The notes beneath the pieces are model-generated. The model made no database searches, was not told the DNA's origin, and saw only the letters and a program-made list of their open reading frames with translations. Shown here in pieces: positions 43,769 to 55,224 of a stretch of DNA of 64,000 nt. A program made the position numbers and the translations under genes. Each line of letters starts with the position of its first letter. The stretch's first letter is position 1. The DNA comes from Eurosta solidaginis (lineage: Eukaryota; Arthropoda; Insecta; Diptera; Tephritidae). Location: NCBI RefSeq assembly GCF_040869045.1, contig NC_090319.1, positions 260,478,897-260,542,896 on the forward strand, read 5' to 3'.

Positions 43769-44490
43769 GTTGTTGTTGTTGTAGCAGTGTTTCGCCCCAC
43801 CTAACAGCCGCGACCGATCACAAGTTGTCATCAATATCCTCTAACGGGAGTCCAAGGAAACTTGCTGTTTCAACAGGGGTGGACCATAAGGAAAGGGGTG
43901 TTAGAAGCGTTGGTTCCACATTACAATTAAAGATATGGTTGGTGGAATGTGGGGACACATTGCAAGCGGGGCATACATTTTGTATATCGGGGTTGATTCT
44001 GGATAAGTCAGAGTTTAACCTGTTACAGTATCCAGAACGAAGTTGAGCAAGAGTGACACGCGTTTCCCTGGGGAGTATGCGTTCCTCTTCCGCGAGTTTT
44101 GGATACTTTTCTTTGAGTACTGGATTCGCCGGGCAATTCGCGGCATAAAGGTCCGACGCCTGTTTGTGGAGTTCACCAAGGACCTGCTTGTGCTTTTCGC
44201 TTCATACGGCTGGGTTCTCAGGTGCCGTATTTCCTCAAAGTGCTTACGGAGATGACTCCTTAAGCCCCTAGGCGGTGCTGGTTCATCAATCAGATGTCTG
44301 TTGGGATGCTCAGGTTTCTGGGTATTCAACAGGAACTGTTTGGTTAGCATCTCATTTCTCTCCCTGATGGGGAGTATTCTCGCCTTATTATGCAGATGGT
44401 GTTCTGGGGACATAAGAAGACAGCCCGTCGCAATTCTGAGAGCAGTATTTTGGCAGGCCTGTAGCTTCTTCCAGTGGGTAATATATCACG
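43769..44490 (-). mobile_element. LINE family A, copy 4, 5'-truncated (722 bp)
   Basis: Only the C-terminal region and 3' tail (GCTACAACAACAACAACA) are present. TCTACAT occurs at 43762-43768 and 44491-44497 as the target duplication. It matches copies 1 and 2 closely. Confidence 0.85.
43815..44490 (-). pseudogene. LINE family A C-terminal region (copy 4)
   Basis: Reads MSPEHHLHNKARILPIRERN, PRGLRSHLRKHFEEIRHL and, after a one-base shift near 44198, the arginine-rich run to the end. The terminal knuckle region is frameshifted. It lacks the RT active site, so it has no activity. Confidence 0.75.
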
Positions 44491-44765
44491 TCTACATCAT
44501 GGAGTAGAGTGCCATGGTGTACTATGTCAAAATCTTTTGACAGCGCTGGTAGTGCTATGCATTTTGCGGACACCATGCTGATGAGTGGCTAGGCGAAGAT
44601 TCGCAGTAAACTGACGGAGACGGAAGGTTTCAAATGTTTTCGCTACTGGCGAACGAACTGATACCGGTCGTTACAACTCACCTTCGTTAGCCGGTTTGCC
44701 AGGCTTGAAAACGTGCGTCAGGTAGCTTACTCCCTTAGCGCCAAGGTGTGTTAGCATCGGCATGA

Positions 44766-45006
44766 CCCAGGTACAAGAATAAACATCGAACTGTGAGGAG
44801 GCGGAAATGCAAATATCCCGACTTAAAAACAATGAGGACAGAAGAACATCTGACTACTAAGCTTTCTCAAACAAGCAGGCGAAACGATGCATAAATTTTA
44901 AGCAAACTTTTAAATATAAAGAAGCTTCAAACGCTTCGGAGGTTTTATACGGACGACTCTTTGTCATTTCCTGTTATAATATTATTTATTACAATATGGT
45001 TCAGAG
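44766..45006. other. Short unassigned stretch
   Basis: Nothing recognised between the LINE B fragment and the hAT end. Confidence 0.4.
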
Positions 45007-45318
45007 CAGGGCCGTAGAGAGAAAATCCGGGCCCGGGAATAAACAATTTACGGGCCCCCTATAAAAAATTCACTAATACATTTGATTAACTTGAATTAAT
45101 GACGTCTCATTCATGAATCATTATTGATGGATTACATAAAAAAAAAAATGTTTGCCACATCAACTAAATGATTTTTGGACTAAGAGCTGACAGTAAAATT
45201 AACACAAAATATTTACTATTTATTCTATTTTATTGTAACGTAGAAATAAAATTCTTTTTTAACAGCCACATATTGTTTCAAATAATCTGTTCTAGTTATT
45301 TGGTAACATTTTAATACA

Positions 45319-45682
45319 AAAAAAAATAAATGTTAGGCGCGATAACCTCCGAAGAGATTTTAGGCCGAGCTTCTCTTCAAATTTGCGTCGTGCTCCTTTT
45401 TAATTTTTCCTACAAATTGGCGGGACGGGACCTACCTGTTTTATGCCGACTCCGAAAGGCATCTGCGAGGCAGATGAGTTTTCACTGAGAGCTTTTCATG
45501 GCAGAAATACGCTCGGACTGCTTGCCAAACACTGCCGAGGGGCGACACCGCTTAGAAAAATTTTCTTCTAATTAAAAAACTTTATTTCTAAATTTTGATG
45601 TTGCTTTGCCCGGAGTGTGAACCCAGGGCATTCGGTGTGGTAGGCGGAGCGCGCTACCATCACGCCACGGTGGCCGCCGTTT
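45319..45682 (-). mobile_element. tRNA-derived SINE
   Basis: The 13-bp duplication ACATTTTAATACA flanks it (45306-45318 and 45683-45695). On the minus strand the head reads GGCGTGATGGTAGCGCG (box A-like) and, about 35 nt on, GGGTTCACACTCC (box B-like), the internal polymerase III promoter of a tRNA-type SINE. A central domain with CGGGACGGGACCTACC (plus strand) follows. The minus-strand 3' end is a run of nine T after CATTTA. Confidence 0.85.
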
Positions 45683-45769
45683 ACATTTTAATACATTTCT
45701 GATAAATTTAATGATGATTATAAATTTTAATTATTCAGTATAGAAAGTTCGGATATCAAAGCGTGGCTT

Positions 45770-47540
45770 TACTTGCTTTTTCGCTGCAATATTTTTATAA
45801 TGATATCGAAATTTAACTGTCTTGCAAAAACGGATTCAATACAAAGCGTGGCAAGTCCTGAAACTCGCTCTTGAGATGAACACGATCTCTGCAAGTTATT
45901 GATTCTTGAAAGGACACTGAAGGAACGTTCTGCACTAGCTACAGTGACAGGTATAGAGCAAAAGTTGGGGAAAATCGTATACAGATTTTGAACATATGTA
46001 GATGGCATTTAGCAATTCCAATGGTGACAGATCTTCATCAAAATTTGCTTCGTAAATGTGTTTCAAGTGAAATATTTCGCATTAAAAGCTTTGAGAAATG
46101 TCCGACTTGTATTTTTCGAAAAATTTTGCTGCACTCGCCCGAACCGTAGTTTCGTCTTCAAATTGCCACAAAAGGGAAAACGTCTCGTTCAAATTTCTCA
46201 TAGCTGCAAATCGTTCAGTAATGCCAATGATTACAGAATCGACGATCACCAAAAATGTATTGTTTTTAAAATCAGACTCTGGATCATCCGTAATCATCTA
46301 ATTTCCATTATCTTCAAAACGTCTTTTGCGTTTTCTCTTTCGAATGTCCAGAATCTTTGGAGAGATGTTCAATTGAGAAGCCACTGTTTTGCATTCGTTT
46401 AAAATTGTTTCCCATTGGTGCCGGATCAACTTCAAATCAGCTTATATGGCATCTAGATGTCGGACCTCAACATCTATGGTGGCGTCTCTAGCTTGGAGGA
46501 CCACGTTTCTTTCATTAATGGTAGTCAGAATTTTGAACCAAATTGAGGACAGCAAGGTACATTCTAACTTGTTGATATACTTGAGAATGCCAAAAACCGT
46601 TCTTGAATTGTAAAATTTGTTGCTTTCGAGTTGAAATGGAGATAGCGAAAAATGAACGTAGTCAACGTGACTAGCATCAGGCATAGCATCAACGATAATA
46701 GCAAAATACTTGGCTTTCGTGCCTTGATCTAATATAGTTTCCCTCACGTGCTTTGCACAAATTTCTAAGAACTCGTTCTGAATGTGTGGGGAAATATAGT
46801 GAACTTGTAAACGCTTGTGCTGCTGTTGTGAAATCCTAACTTTCTCCTAATGATCTCTAGGTATAGGATCATAATGGCTTATGAGAACTTAGATGCCCAA
46901 AAAATGTCCATCGTTTCGTTCTCCAAGATATATACTTTCGCTTTTGAACACTAGACCTCTTTCACCAAAAATAAAATAGTGTCCAAAATTCTATATAAAA
47001 TTTCTTTCCACTTTTGAGTTTCACTGATTAGCTCGTCATTGATAAGTGTATCAATTGTAGCCTCCTTTTGAATTAGATTTTGTAAAGATCGCCATTGAAT
47101 ATAACATCTAATGTGATCTTGAGTATTTTCGTGTGATGGCAGTTTATCGCATAGCTGCTTCCATACCTGGAATTTCGAATATCCTCACAACAAATTTTAG
47201 GTCGATTTAAAGTATTGGTGCTTAACAGACGACATGGTAGGCAATAAAAAGCATTGCTACTGGCACTCCACACTAACCAGTCACGCTCCTCTTTCTCTCC
47301 ATTTGGCAAGATTCTGTTTAACAACGAGGTAGGAAATGCCTCGTCATGACAATCACGTGGAAAAATAACAAGACACTTTTGATGACCTCGACGAATTATT
47401 TTATTGACTCCTTCAGATCGCAAAAACTCATTATTCACGGTACTTATATCGAAGTCGTTTAAATATTCTGGACTTTGATACAGAGTTGGTGGTATTGTTG
47501 GAAGACTTTTTGAAGATGAACCTTCATCAGTGTCACCACG
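45770..47540 (-). pseudogene. hAT transposase (TTF-type finger, hAT dimerisation domain)
   Basis: Minus-strand pieces in order: FPRDCHDEAFPTSLLNR and RDWLVWSASSNAFYCLPCRL (47073-47438), the TTF-type zinc finger region of ZMYM1-like hAT proteins. Next, AKYFAIIVDAMPDASHVD (46442-46747) at the position of the first catalytic Asp. Then a helical segment (46082-46297), and last IPVTVASAERSFSVLSRIN with SQERVSGLATLCIES (45769-46008), the hAT dimerisation motif. The enzyme would cut and paste the element with 8-bp duplications. Stops and shifts between pieces make it inactive. A second, shorter remnant is at 56139-56427. Confidence 0.8.
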
Positions 47541-47572
47541 AAAACTTTACGATTTCGGATTCATGTAAACAT

Positions 47573-48078
47573 ACATTTTTGTTTGATGTTTTTATTGTCT
47601 CCTCAGGCCCAGGCAAAAAATCATATCAATATTCGCTGCTTTTGAAATTCGCTTAAAATTTGCACATGGAACAACTAAAGACTCTCCTGAATTAAAAAAA
47701 AAATGTCTTAGTACCTCTAAATCGCGGGCCCCCTGAGAAACACATTTTTGTTTGATGTTTTTATTGTCTCCTCAGGCCCAGGCAAAAAATCATTATCAAT
47801 ATTCGTTGCTTTTGAAATTCGCTTAAAATTTGCACATGGAACAACTAAAGACTCTCCTGGATATAAAAAAATGTCTTAGTACCTCTAAATCGCGGTCCCC
47901 CTGAGAAACACATTTTTGTTTGATGTTTTTATTGTCTCCTCAGACCCAGTCAAAAAATCATTATAAATATTCGTTGTTTTTGAAATTCGGCTTAAATTTG
48001 CACATGGAACAACTAAAGACTCTCCTGAATTAAAAAAAAAAATGTCTTAGTACATCTAAATCGCGGGCCCCCTGAGAA
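47573..48078. repeat. Three tandem copies of a 168-bp unit at the hAT 5' end
   Basis: ACATTTTTGTTTGATG starts units at 47573, 47742 and 47910 (steps of 169 and 168 bp). Each carries CTCCTCAG(G/A)CCCAG and ends CCCCTGAGAAAC. Units differ by a few bases. Confidence 0.9.
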
Positions 48079-48617
48079 ACCCCGGGCCCGGGGGTAATCC
48101 CCCCATTCACCTCCCCCCCATACAAAAAGTATGCTGCGTTGCTATAGCCACCACCCTTTGATACCGGAGGAAGGAAAGGAAATGCCCTTACTTAGCTGGG
48201 AACTTTAAGAGGATACTGATTTGATATTCGTTGTTCTTTTGAAATGCCTGCAGTTACCACTCATAAGAAAAATCTGATGAAATAATGAAAAGTGTGACCC
48301 GCAAAGTCACCCACACGAAAGTTTTTTTTCCATTTCTTGTAATATAATGGAAATAAATTTCGATTACATTTCCCACTCCTTTCGAAAGTACTTGGAAAGA
48401 AATTACAATTGCACAAAGTATTTTTTTTTAATTACAAACAAAAAATTGTTTGTACTCGAGCCTCAAAAAAACGAAATTACTTTTGGTATTTATTTTAGTA
48501 ACTGAAAAGTAATCAATTCCTTTGCTGTGGAGGAAAGGAATTTAATACTTTTTCTAATTACTGAGGAATGGAATAGGTAATATAATGGAATTGAATTTAC
48601 CCAGCTCTTATGAAACT

Positions 48618-51376
48618 GCATCAAAAAAAGTGGAAAAAATGGTACTTAGCATGTGTGCCCTCTAAGCCGACGTATATGTATGTTTTATTTAGTTATTTTT
48701 TTTTTTATTTATTATCGTTCTACATATTATAGCAATACGTAATTATTTTTACGTTTTTGCGATTTTATAAACAAATTTTTATAACAGTTACGATAAAATG
48801 ATAACAAATGTACATGCTACATATTTTTCTTTTTTTTTCTATAATATACATATATTTGTATAGTAAAAATATTGCAATTATTGTATTATATAATTAATAA
48901 CAAACAAATATTGTACTCACTAAGTATGCCTTAATTTTTATAAATTTTATTATTCGATAAATTCAAAACAAAATTAATTAACTAATTTGAGATTAGCTTC
49001 ATGCGTTTCCCGCGAACTTAAAAGCACTTAATCCTTGGTGATATATTCGTTTTATGACTAGCGAAAGTAAAATTTTTTTAATCGAACTTTGGTAAACGAT
49101 TTTTAAATGAAGACAGTCAATTTGTTTTGTGGCTCAATAGCGCCATCTACTAACTTCTGCCGTGATTCACTAACTTGGTTTTAACATCACTTGTTGAGTA
49201 TTTATTTAATTTAAGAAAAGTGGTATCTCTGGCATTGAAATTTCAAAATTTACAAAAAGCTTATAGAGGAATTGAAAAAAAAAAAACAAGTAATAATTTG
49301 TTCGCGCCACAAACCTTGTGTAGGATTAAGCACAGTTGAGTATTTTTTCATATTATTTATGTTATTTGAACATTTCCTACTCTTTTTTATATTTTTTTTT
49401 AATGGCCTCCACCAGCAATGCAGCAGCAAGGTCCACCACTCTTGGATTATTTGCGGTTGCGTTCTGCGACAAACTATACGTTACAAAGTCAAATGCCATT
49501 TTATTAAGAAAAAATCACAAATTAACGAACTTTCTCGACAGCTTAACTACATCAACAACGATAAATTTCCAATTGTGAAAATTGGCAACGATAACAGCTG
49601 GGTCCATTTTGTCGAGTTTTTGGGTTGACAAAGTTAGTGAATAGCAGAATTGTTAAAATTATTGGTAAGCTAAGTTACCGCTGTCAAATTTTGCTCGTCA
49701 CTACAAAAACTTTAATTATTTACAAAGTGTTTCAATATTTAATAATTAGCAAGACCGTCTAAGATTTTGAGAAAATTGCAGATTTTACTTTAAACATTGA
49801 TTTTTTATTTCCACTTTTGTTTGTTTTTTAATTTAACTTGCTAAACGAAATTTTTATATTTGGACGGAAACTTAAGTTACATAATGCTTTTTGTTATTTG
49901 CTTCTAATTGCATTACATTAAATACATACATAGCTATGAATATATTTAATAATTTCGTACATATGAATTAGTCTAGTCAAATCCTTATATATTTCATTAT
50001 TTTCCACATGTAGTTTATGAAAAATAGATTAGGTTAACTTATTTTTTTTACGACACGAAAATATTTAATTGTCGTTATCTCTGTGATTTATTTAATATCT
50101 AGTAACTATGTAAATATGTATGCCTATTTGTTCTTTAATTTATTAACGCTATACTTATCAGTACGTATTAATTAAAATATGACTAGAAGTATTTTTAGTA
50201 CTACTATTCTTTATTATATTTTTCTTTAATTGAAATTTTATTTAGTATTTACGTTTAATAAAAAATAAATATCTTAATTTGAGTCGACAGTGCTTTGATA
50301 TTATATCCTTAATAAGTAAATTATATCTGATCATACTCCATAATTATTATTTTCATAAAATTTTTTGGTTTTTTAGTTACACCATTAAAGTGCGGTATCC
50401 ACCTCGCAAGAAATGAAAAATTCCGTACAAAAAACGCATAAGAAAAATTTTTTTTTCAACTAGTATCCACGTCTCAAGAAAAAGTTTACGATTTCTGCTA
50501 CCTTTTTAGCAAACGTGCACATGAGAGCCCTGGTTTCGCCAAGAATTACGGGCCATTCGCAGCTCTTAAGGAAACGATTTAGAAATATTTTGATTTATAT
50601 CTATTTTTGCGTGGAAATAGGAGCAGCCAAAACATTTTGACATTGCACGCACAATGCTCATTGAATATTGAATTTCAATTGATTTTAATAAATGTTTAAC
50701 TTAATTTATTTGTTTGCGTTCCGAAATGTCGTTTTTTCCTTAAGGAACAATGCACAATAAATTATTTCTTAGCAAAACCAGAGTTGCTGGGCAAATTTGT
50801 TCTTTAAAATCTTTAGGAAATAGTAGTAGAAATTTTTAAAGAGCTGGGTACTGCATAAGAAAATTTGACAAACGAAAATTTTCCTAAGCATTTCCTGAGC
50901 GTTATTTTGTATGGATTTTTTGGTTTTCATTAGAATTGCATACGGTTTTCAAATCCTCGTCACATAAGCAGTTTTTCATATAGATGCGTTTAACGCAATC
51001 TTATGCATGATGAGTAGATTGCACGTATTTTTATGGAGAACGGCACATCGATTGGCACTATTGCAAGCAAACCACAGGAAGAAGAGTTCGACATTTGCTT
51101 TGGGCAAAGGGCGCTTTCACACTTTGCAAGTGAAATTATTTTTCCCACTCTTTGGTACTTTTCCACCGTTTTTCACAATTAAACACTGCATGTTAACAAA
51201 TTAATAGGAAACAAAATATGTTGGAAAGTATTTTTTTGTATAGGGAGAGTGTTTATAACAGTGCTTCGCGAAATTTTGTATGTCAATGGACAAGGCAAAC
51301 TAAGCTGCAATTGCTAGGTCTGAAGTTCCTTTATATTTATAAACGCTGTGGCGCATATTCATAAAAATAAATGTAA
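48618..51376. other. AT-rich stretch with no recognised genes
   Basis: Long T/A-rich runs. The frames at 49272-49628 and 51007-51204 show no family features. No repeat partner in the window was found. Confidence 0.45.
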
Positions 51377-52783
51377 GGCGCATATTCATAGTCGAAATAA
51401 AATAGGTTTTAAGTTTAGTTGCATGATTCAATCACAAGAGGTTTGCTCGACAGACAAATTTTTTGACAATTGCAGCCATTTTGCTCCCAAATCGAATTGA
51501 CATCCGTTAACTGTGTTGTTTCTTTGCGATTTTTCGAAAAATTTTAGTAGTAGAAATAGGAAGCAATCAGTTTACAAATACCCGATAAGTACTAAATTGC
51601 ATAATTCCTTAGAACATTTATTTTAATTGTATGATGAATTTATTAACTATGCCATGATCTATTAGTGTGGCTGAACATGGGTTTTATGAAAAGTACGGAC
51701 ACCAAAGAATCGCGCACTTCCATAAACCTGTGAACAAACGAAACCTAAAACACCTCAAAATTCATCGTTCAACGTAAAAAACTCGACTAGTAAATCGATT
51801 CACGTAAAAATGGCATTAGTAAATAATGAAGATGCCATAACGAAATGTACTCATTGAGCAAGTCAACTTATTCATTTCGTATGTTCGAAACATTCGTCTC
51901 CATTTAAGAATTTGGGGAATCGGTTTATATTTTGAATATTATGTATATTCGGACCTCGTGAGGTAGTATCAAACGAACGTGTTCCGAGTATTCTAAATTA
52001 ACGGTTTACCCGGAACACTTCCATGAATACTTGACGTAAAGGAGCTTTCCGAAATTTCAGAATAAAAAGGTGAATACTCCTTGTGTTGCAGGACCGCATA
52101 AAATCTGAATTCTTCTGTCATAGTCAAGGCCGCAATATGAAGTTGTAAGACAATAAGCCATATTCTTTTATTTTTTTTTTGTTAGACCATGTCGGATGCC
52201 TTTTCAATATCGTCCTATCTCAAAATATTTTTCAAAAACTTCCCATTTCATGATTTGTCACAAAAACGCCCTTTTTTAGAATTAGATTGAAGAACGCCTC
52301 AGAATGCTTTTCATTAACTCCCTCTTATGTCAAAATGCATTGAACTTATGCTCATATAGGGAGTTTTCGAAACAAATTTTGATATATTGTATTTTTGAAT
52401 AAAATTCTAAACCGACATAGCTTTTCTTCAATTCACGAAATATTTAGTAGAAAATTAATTTTTTCCTCCAAAACCTATTGGCATTTACAAATTTATTATC
52501 ACTACTAATATACTACTTAGTAGTAACTACTAAAGGTACTTTTCTACTACAATTTTCGTTAAAGGGGATTTAATTATTACCCGGTTTCCTTACTTCGTAA
52601 AAGCAACTCGTCCAGGTTTTTCAATTTGGGAGTTTCAAAGCTCTGCCGTCATTGAAGAACAAACCTCTAGTAATTGAATCATGGTTTAGTTGCAGCTTTT
52701 TTGACTGATAGCTCATAGAAAATTATGTCAAAAAGCTGCAACCAAATTTAAAACCTATTTTATTTTGACTATGATTATGCGCC
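51377..52783. mobile_element. TIR DNA transposon, non-coding, 1.4 kb
   Basis: GGCGCATATTCATAGTCGAA at 51377 is matched in reverse at the right end (TATGCGCC, 52776-52783). About 45 bp pair, through AAATAAAATAGGTTTTAA. Pairing resumes farther in with ATGATTCAATCAC/ATGATTCAATTAC. The right repeat contains an extra palindrome-like stretch of about 50 bp. No open frame of note is present and no target duplication was confirmed. Confidence 0.6.
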
Positions 52784-53289
52784 TATATCTTGCGTGATTG
52801 TAGCGATAAGATTGCGTTGAAGACATTTATATGCGAATGTACATTGTGGCTCGGCCATTATATGTCTGCCGTTGCTCGCGTTCCAAAAGACCGTGATCTA
52901 GATTCCGATAAAAATTTGACATGCAAATGCAACAAAAATTTGATAAATTTTTTTTTTATATGCATGTACAAAGAGATATAGACTATTGAAGAGTATATCA
53001 CCCTATCTAGGTTGCCAGTTCGAAAACGTCTTAATACAATTTTTTTTTGATTAGCCCCTTTTTTCACGACAAATTGTATTGAAATAAATTTCTAAACTGG
53101 GCGTTTTTCAAAATTTTTCTGAGATAGGGTGCTTTCAGAACACCAGCCGAGATATGGACCTAACACCCGTGATATTCTATTCCGCAGTGACGATATTTAT
53201 GAGTTTTTTGAATAGAGCTTGCAATTCTATTGGAGCACAAGTGTACTTTTTCATTTTCTAGGGTATTCCCTTTAACTTAAGTGCATTTT
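52784..53289. other. Unassigned stretch with a MITE scrap
   Basis: About 52885-52945 (ACATGCAAATGCAACAA) resembles the fold-back family at 41769-41918. Nothing else was recognised. Confidence 0.4.
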
Positions 53290-53641
53290 CAATCCGAATA
53301 TGGCCCCTAGTGTGAGAGAAATTCGATCTTCGACTGTGATCGAAAAGCTGGTCGAACAAATTTTTGATTCGTCAGATGAAGAGGAAAGCTTAATGGAGCT
53401 AGCCAGAAGTATAAAACGGCTATTCATTTGGACATGAATTCCGCAGCGTAAGTACAGTTTTCTTAACAAGTTGCTATAACTTTGGTTATAAATTTATTCA
53501 TAACATGAGGCAGTCCAAAGAAAGATTTATGGACTTGCTGTCCAGTACGGGTGAACTGATGTAGAAATGCACTAGGGCCAAGTCTATTCCAAATATTTTA
53601 TAATTAGCAACAGTTCTCAGATTTTGTGCTCAGGGATTCTA
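53290..53641 (+). pseudogene. Possible Harbinger transposase N-terminal fragment
   Basis: Plus-strand words IFDSSDEEESLMELARSIKR, then MRQSKERFMDLLSS and TRAKSIPNIL*LATVLRFCAQGFY follow the order seen at the N-terminus of HARBI1-like transposases. They lie in more than one frame with stops. The fragment is cut off by the MITE at 53642. The assignment is from pattern only. Confidence 0.45.
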
Positions 53642-53794
53642 CAGTGCAAGTTTAAACTCCAGTTAAAGTTGACTAGAGTTTAACCCTGCCACTTCGAGTG
53701 CTTAAGCTTAGATGAGCAGCAAAATGTTATGTTATCGAACAATGTGGTAAGTTTAAACTCTAGTCAACTTTGACTGGAGTTTAAACTCGCACTG
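53642..53794. mobile_element. MITE, 153 bp, with 40-bp terminal inverted repeats
   Basis: The left end CAGTGCAAGTTTAAACTCC and the right end, read inward, CAGTGCGAGTTTAAACTCC continue to pair through GTTGACTAGAGTTTAA, about 42 bp. The unique core is only about 70 bp. A partial copy is at 4658-4759. No clean target duplication is visible. Confidence 0.8.
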
Positions 53795-54055
53795 AAAAAC
53801 CAGGCATTAAGAGAGTTGTTTTCATCACTGTTAAAAGCCAAACATATTCGACTTTTTCGTCGCTTTGGCGCTTACCTTGCTTGCAACTGACACCCGCATG
53901 TTCTTTGCTTTGATCGCAATCCACAGGCAACGCAGGGTATAACCAATAGGGCGGAACTATTTTCAGAAAAGAAAACGCTATAAGAGAATGATTTTTCCCC
54001 TAAAGCGCTCCGGCGACTAACAACGAGATTGACTGAATTTTGTGTGTGTTAGTGC

Positions 54056-54471
54056 TGTTGTTGTTGTTGTTGTAGCGATAAAGTTGTTCCCCGAGGGTTT
54101 TGGGGAGTATTATCGATGTGATGGTCCTTTGCCGGATACAGATCAGGTACGCTCCGGTAACACAGCACCATTATGGTGCTAGCCCGACCATCTCGGGAAC
54201 ATTTATATGGCCGCATTAAACCTTCAGGCCATCCCTCCCTCCCCACCCCCAAGATCCATGAGGAGCTTGGGGTCGCCAGAGCCTCGTCTATTAATGAAAC
54301 AGGATTCGCCACGGATAGGTGAGTTTAACAATTGGGTTTGGAGAAGCTGTATATTGCGCTGGCAACCTGAAGGGTTGCGCTACACAGCCCCTTGAACCTG
54401 GTATTTTAGTCGCCTCTTACGACAGGCATACCTACCGCGGGTATATTCTGATCCCCTAACCCGCTGGGGGA
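54056..54471 (-). mobile_element. Intact SINE, 416 bp
   Basis: TGTTAGTGC occurs at 54047-54055 and 54472-54480 as the target duplication. The minus-strand head contains GTCGTAAGAGGCGACTAA and CCAGGTTCAAGGGG (possible box B-like GGTTCAA). The body has GGGAGGGAGGGATGGCC, and the 3' end is TCGCTACAACAACAACAAC. Other copies lie at 13870-18298, 20419-20728 and 29505-29735. The tail is nearly the same as that of LINE family A, suggesting that this LINE's proteins move it. Confidence 0.88.
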
Positions 54472-54480
54472 TGTTAGTGC

Positions 54481-54979
54481 AGTCGGGTGGCTTCGTGACA
54501 CACGTATTTGTTGTCGGCTACACGTTGCACATAGGTAGATTTTAGACATTTAGGCGGCCATAATTGAATTTCTGAAAGTTGCCACAATTACAAAAAAAAA
54601 AATAAAACACTCCCATAGCTTAAGAATAGATAGGGGAACAATAATTCTACCCCTTCCCATCCATCGCACACCTGGCGTTAGCTGTCAAGTAATCGGAAGT
54701 TAGCTATTTCTGAAACGCGTGTTATGGTTTTTTTTTAAACTATGTGAAATCGCATGTTTTAACGTGAATATTTTAAGCTTTAAGAAAATTGAATTGAGTA
54801 ATTGTGATGGATTCTGATATTTCAGGTAAATACTAACATTATTAATGGTGTTTGTGATTTTTAAAAGTTATAAATTGATAAAGAACCTATTTTATTTAGG
54901 ATGTTAAAAAAATGTTTTTAATTTTATTTTATTTTTGGTGTTCAAAACCAGTTTTGATATGTTTCCGAGTCCGTCCAAG
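54481..54979. other. Unassigned AT-rich stretch
   Basis: No gene or repeat partner was recognised. Confidence 0.4.
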
Positions 54980-55224
54980 CAGGGCCGTAGAGAGAAAAAC
55001 TGGGTCCGGGACTAAACAATTTACGGGCCCCCTATAAAAAATCCACTAAAACATTTGATTAATTTGAATTAATGACTGCTCATTCATGAATCATTATTTT
55101 GATGGATTACATAAAAAAAAATGTTTGCCACATCAACTAAATGATTTTTGGACTAAGAGCTGAAAATAAAATTAACACAGACTATTTACTATATACACTA
55201 TTTTATTGTAACGTAGAAATAAAA

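Larger units (their letters stand above)
43450..44765 (-). pseudogene. LINE family B fragment (relative of family A) split by family A
   Basis: 43450-43761 and 44491-44765 read on the minus strand as RT pieces related to but distinct from family A. The right piece has FDIVHHGTLLHDVDV, and the left piece has EGSPFLLRIKRWIANYL, PKILGVTFF and LASSTWGKDEETLLATYKAI. The two join in register once the inserted copy at 43769-44490 is removed. Several stops and shifts show it is old. Confidence 0.68.
45007..48150 (-). mobile_element. hAT transposon copy 1 with transposase remnant
   Basis: The left end CAGGGCCGTAGAGAG (45007) is shared with the copy at 54980. A minus-strand transposase remnant fills 45770-47540. 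The right end lies after GGGCCCGGGGG near 48090-48150 and could not be fixed. GGGCCC-rich sequence is present near both ends. A tRNA-type SINE (45319-45682) is inserted in its 3' UTR; the copy at 54980 shows the empty site. Confidence 0.75.
42920..48609. mobile_element. hAT-like inverted-repeat element enclosing other elements
   Basis: The left end CAGAGCTGGGTA (42920) and the right end, read inward, AAGAGCTGGGTA (to 48609) start inverted repeats of about 240 bp. Shared blocks are CCACAGCAAAG, AATTTCGTTTTTTTG, TTTTTTGTTTGTAATT and GTACTTTCGAAAGG. Flanking 8-mers ATCAAACT (42912-42919) and ATGAAACT (48610-48617) differ at one base, fitting a hAT duplication. Between the arms lie LINE fragments and a distinct hAT copy. 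It could instead be two separate MITE copies in opposite orientation, but the shared flank argues for one insertion. Confidence 0.6.

Noticed and set aside
45600..45682. Possible genuine tRNA gene
   Set aside because: Box A and box B are present, but no full cloverleaf follows and a 13-bp duplication encloses a 364-bp SINE, so it is the SINE head.
42920..48609. Reading the CAGAGCTGGG arms as the terminal repeats of the hAT transposase at 45770-47540
   Set aside because: That transposase has its own end, CAGGGCCGTAG, at 45007, shared with the copy at 54980; the outer arms are different.
49272..49628. 118-residue frame
   Set aside because: AT-rich, Phe/Lys/Asn-biased composition and no recognisable motif or repeat relation.
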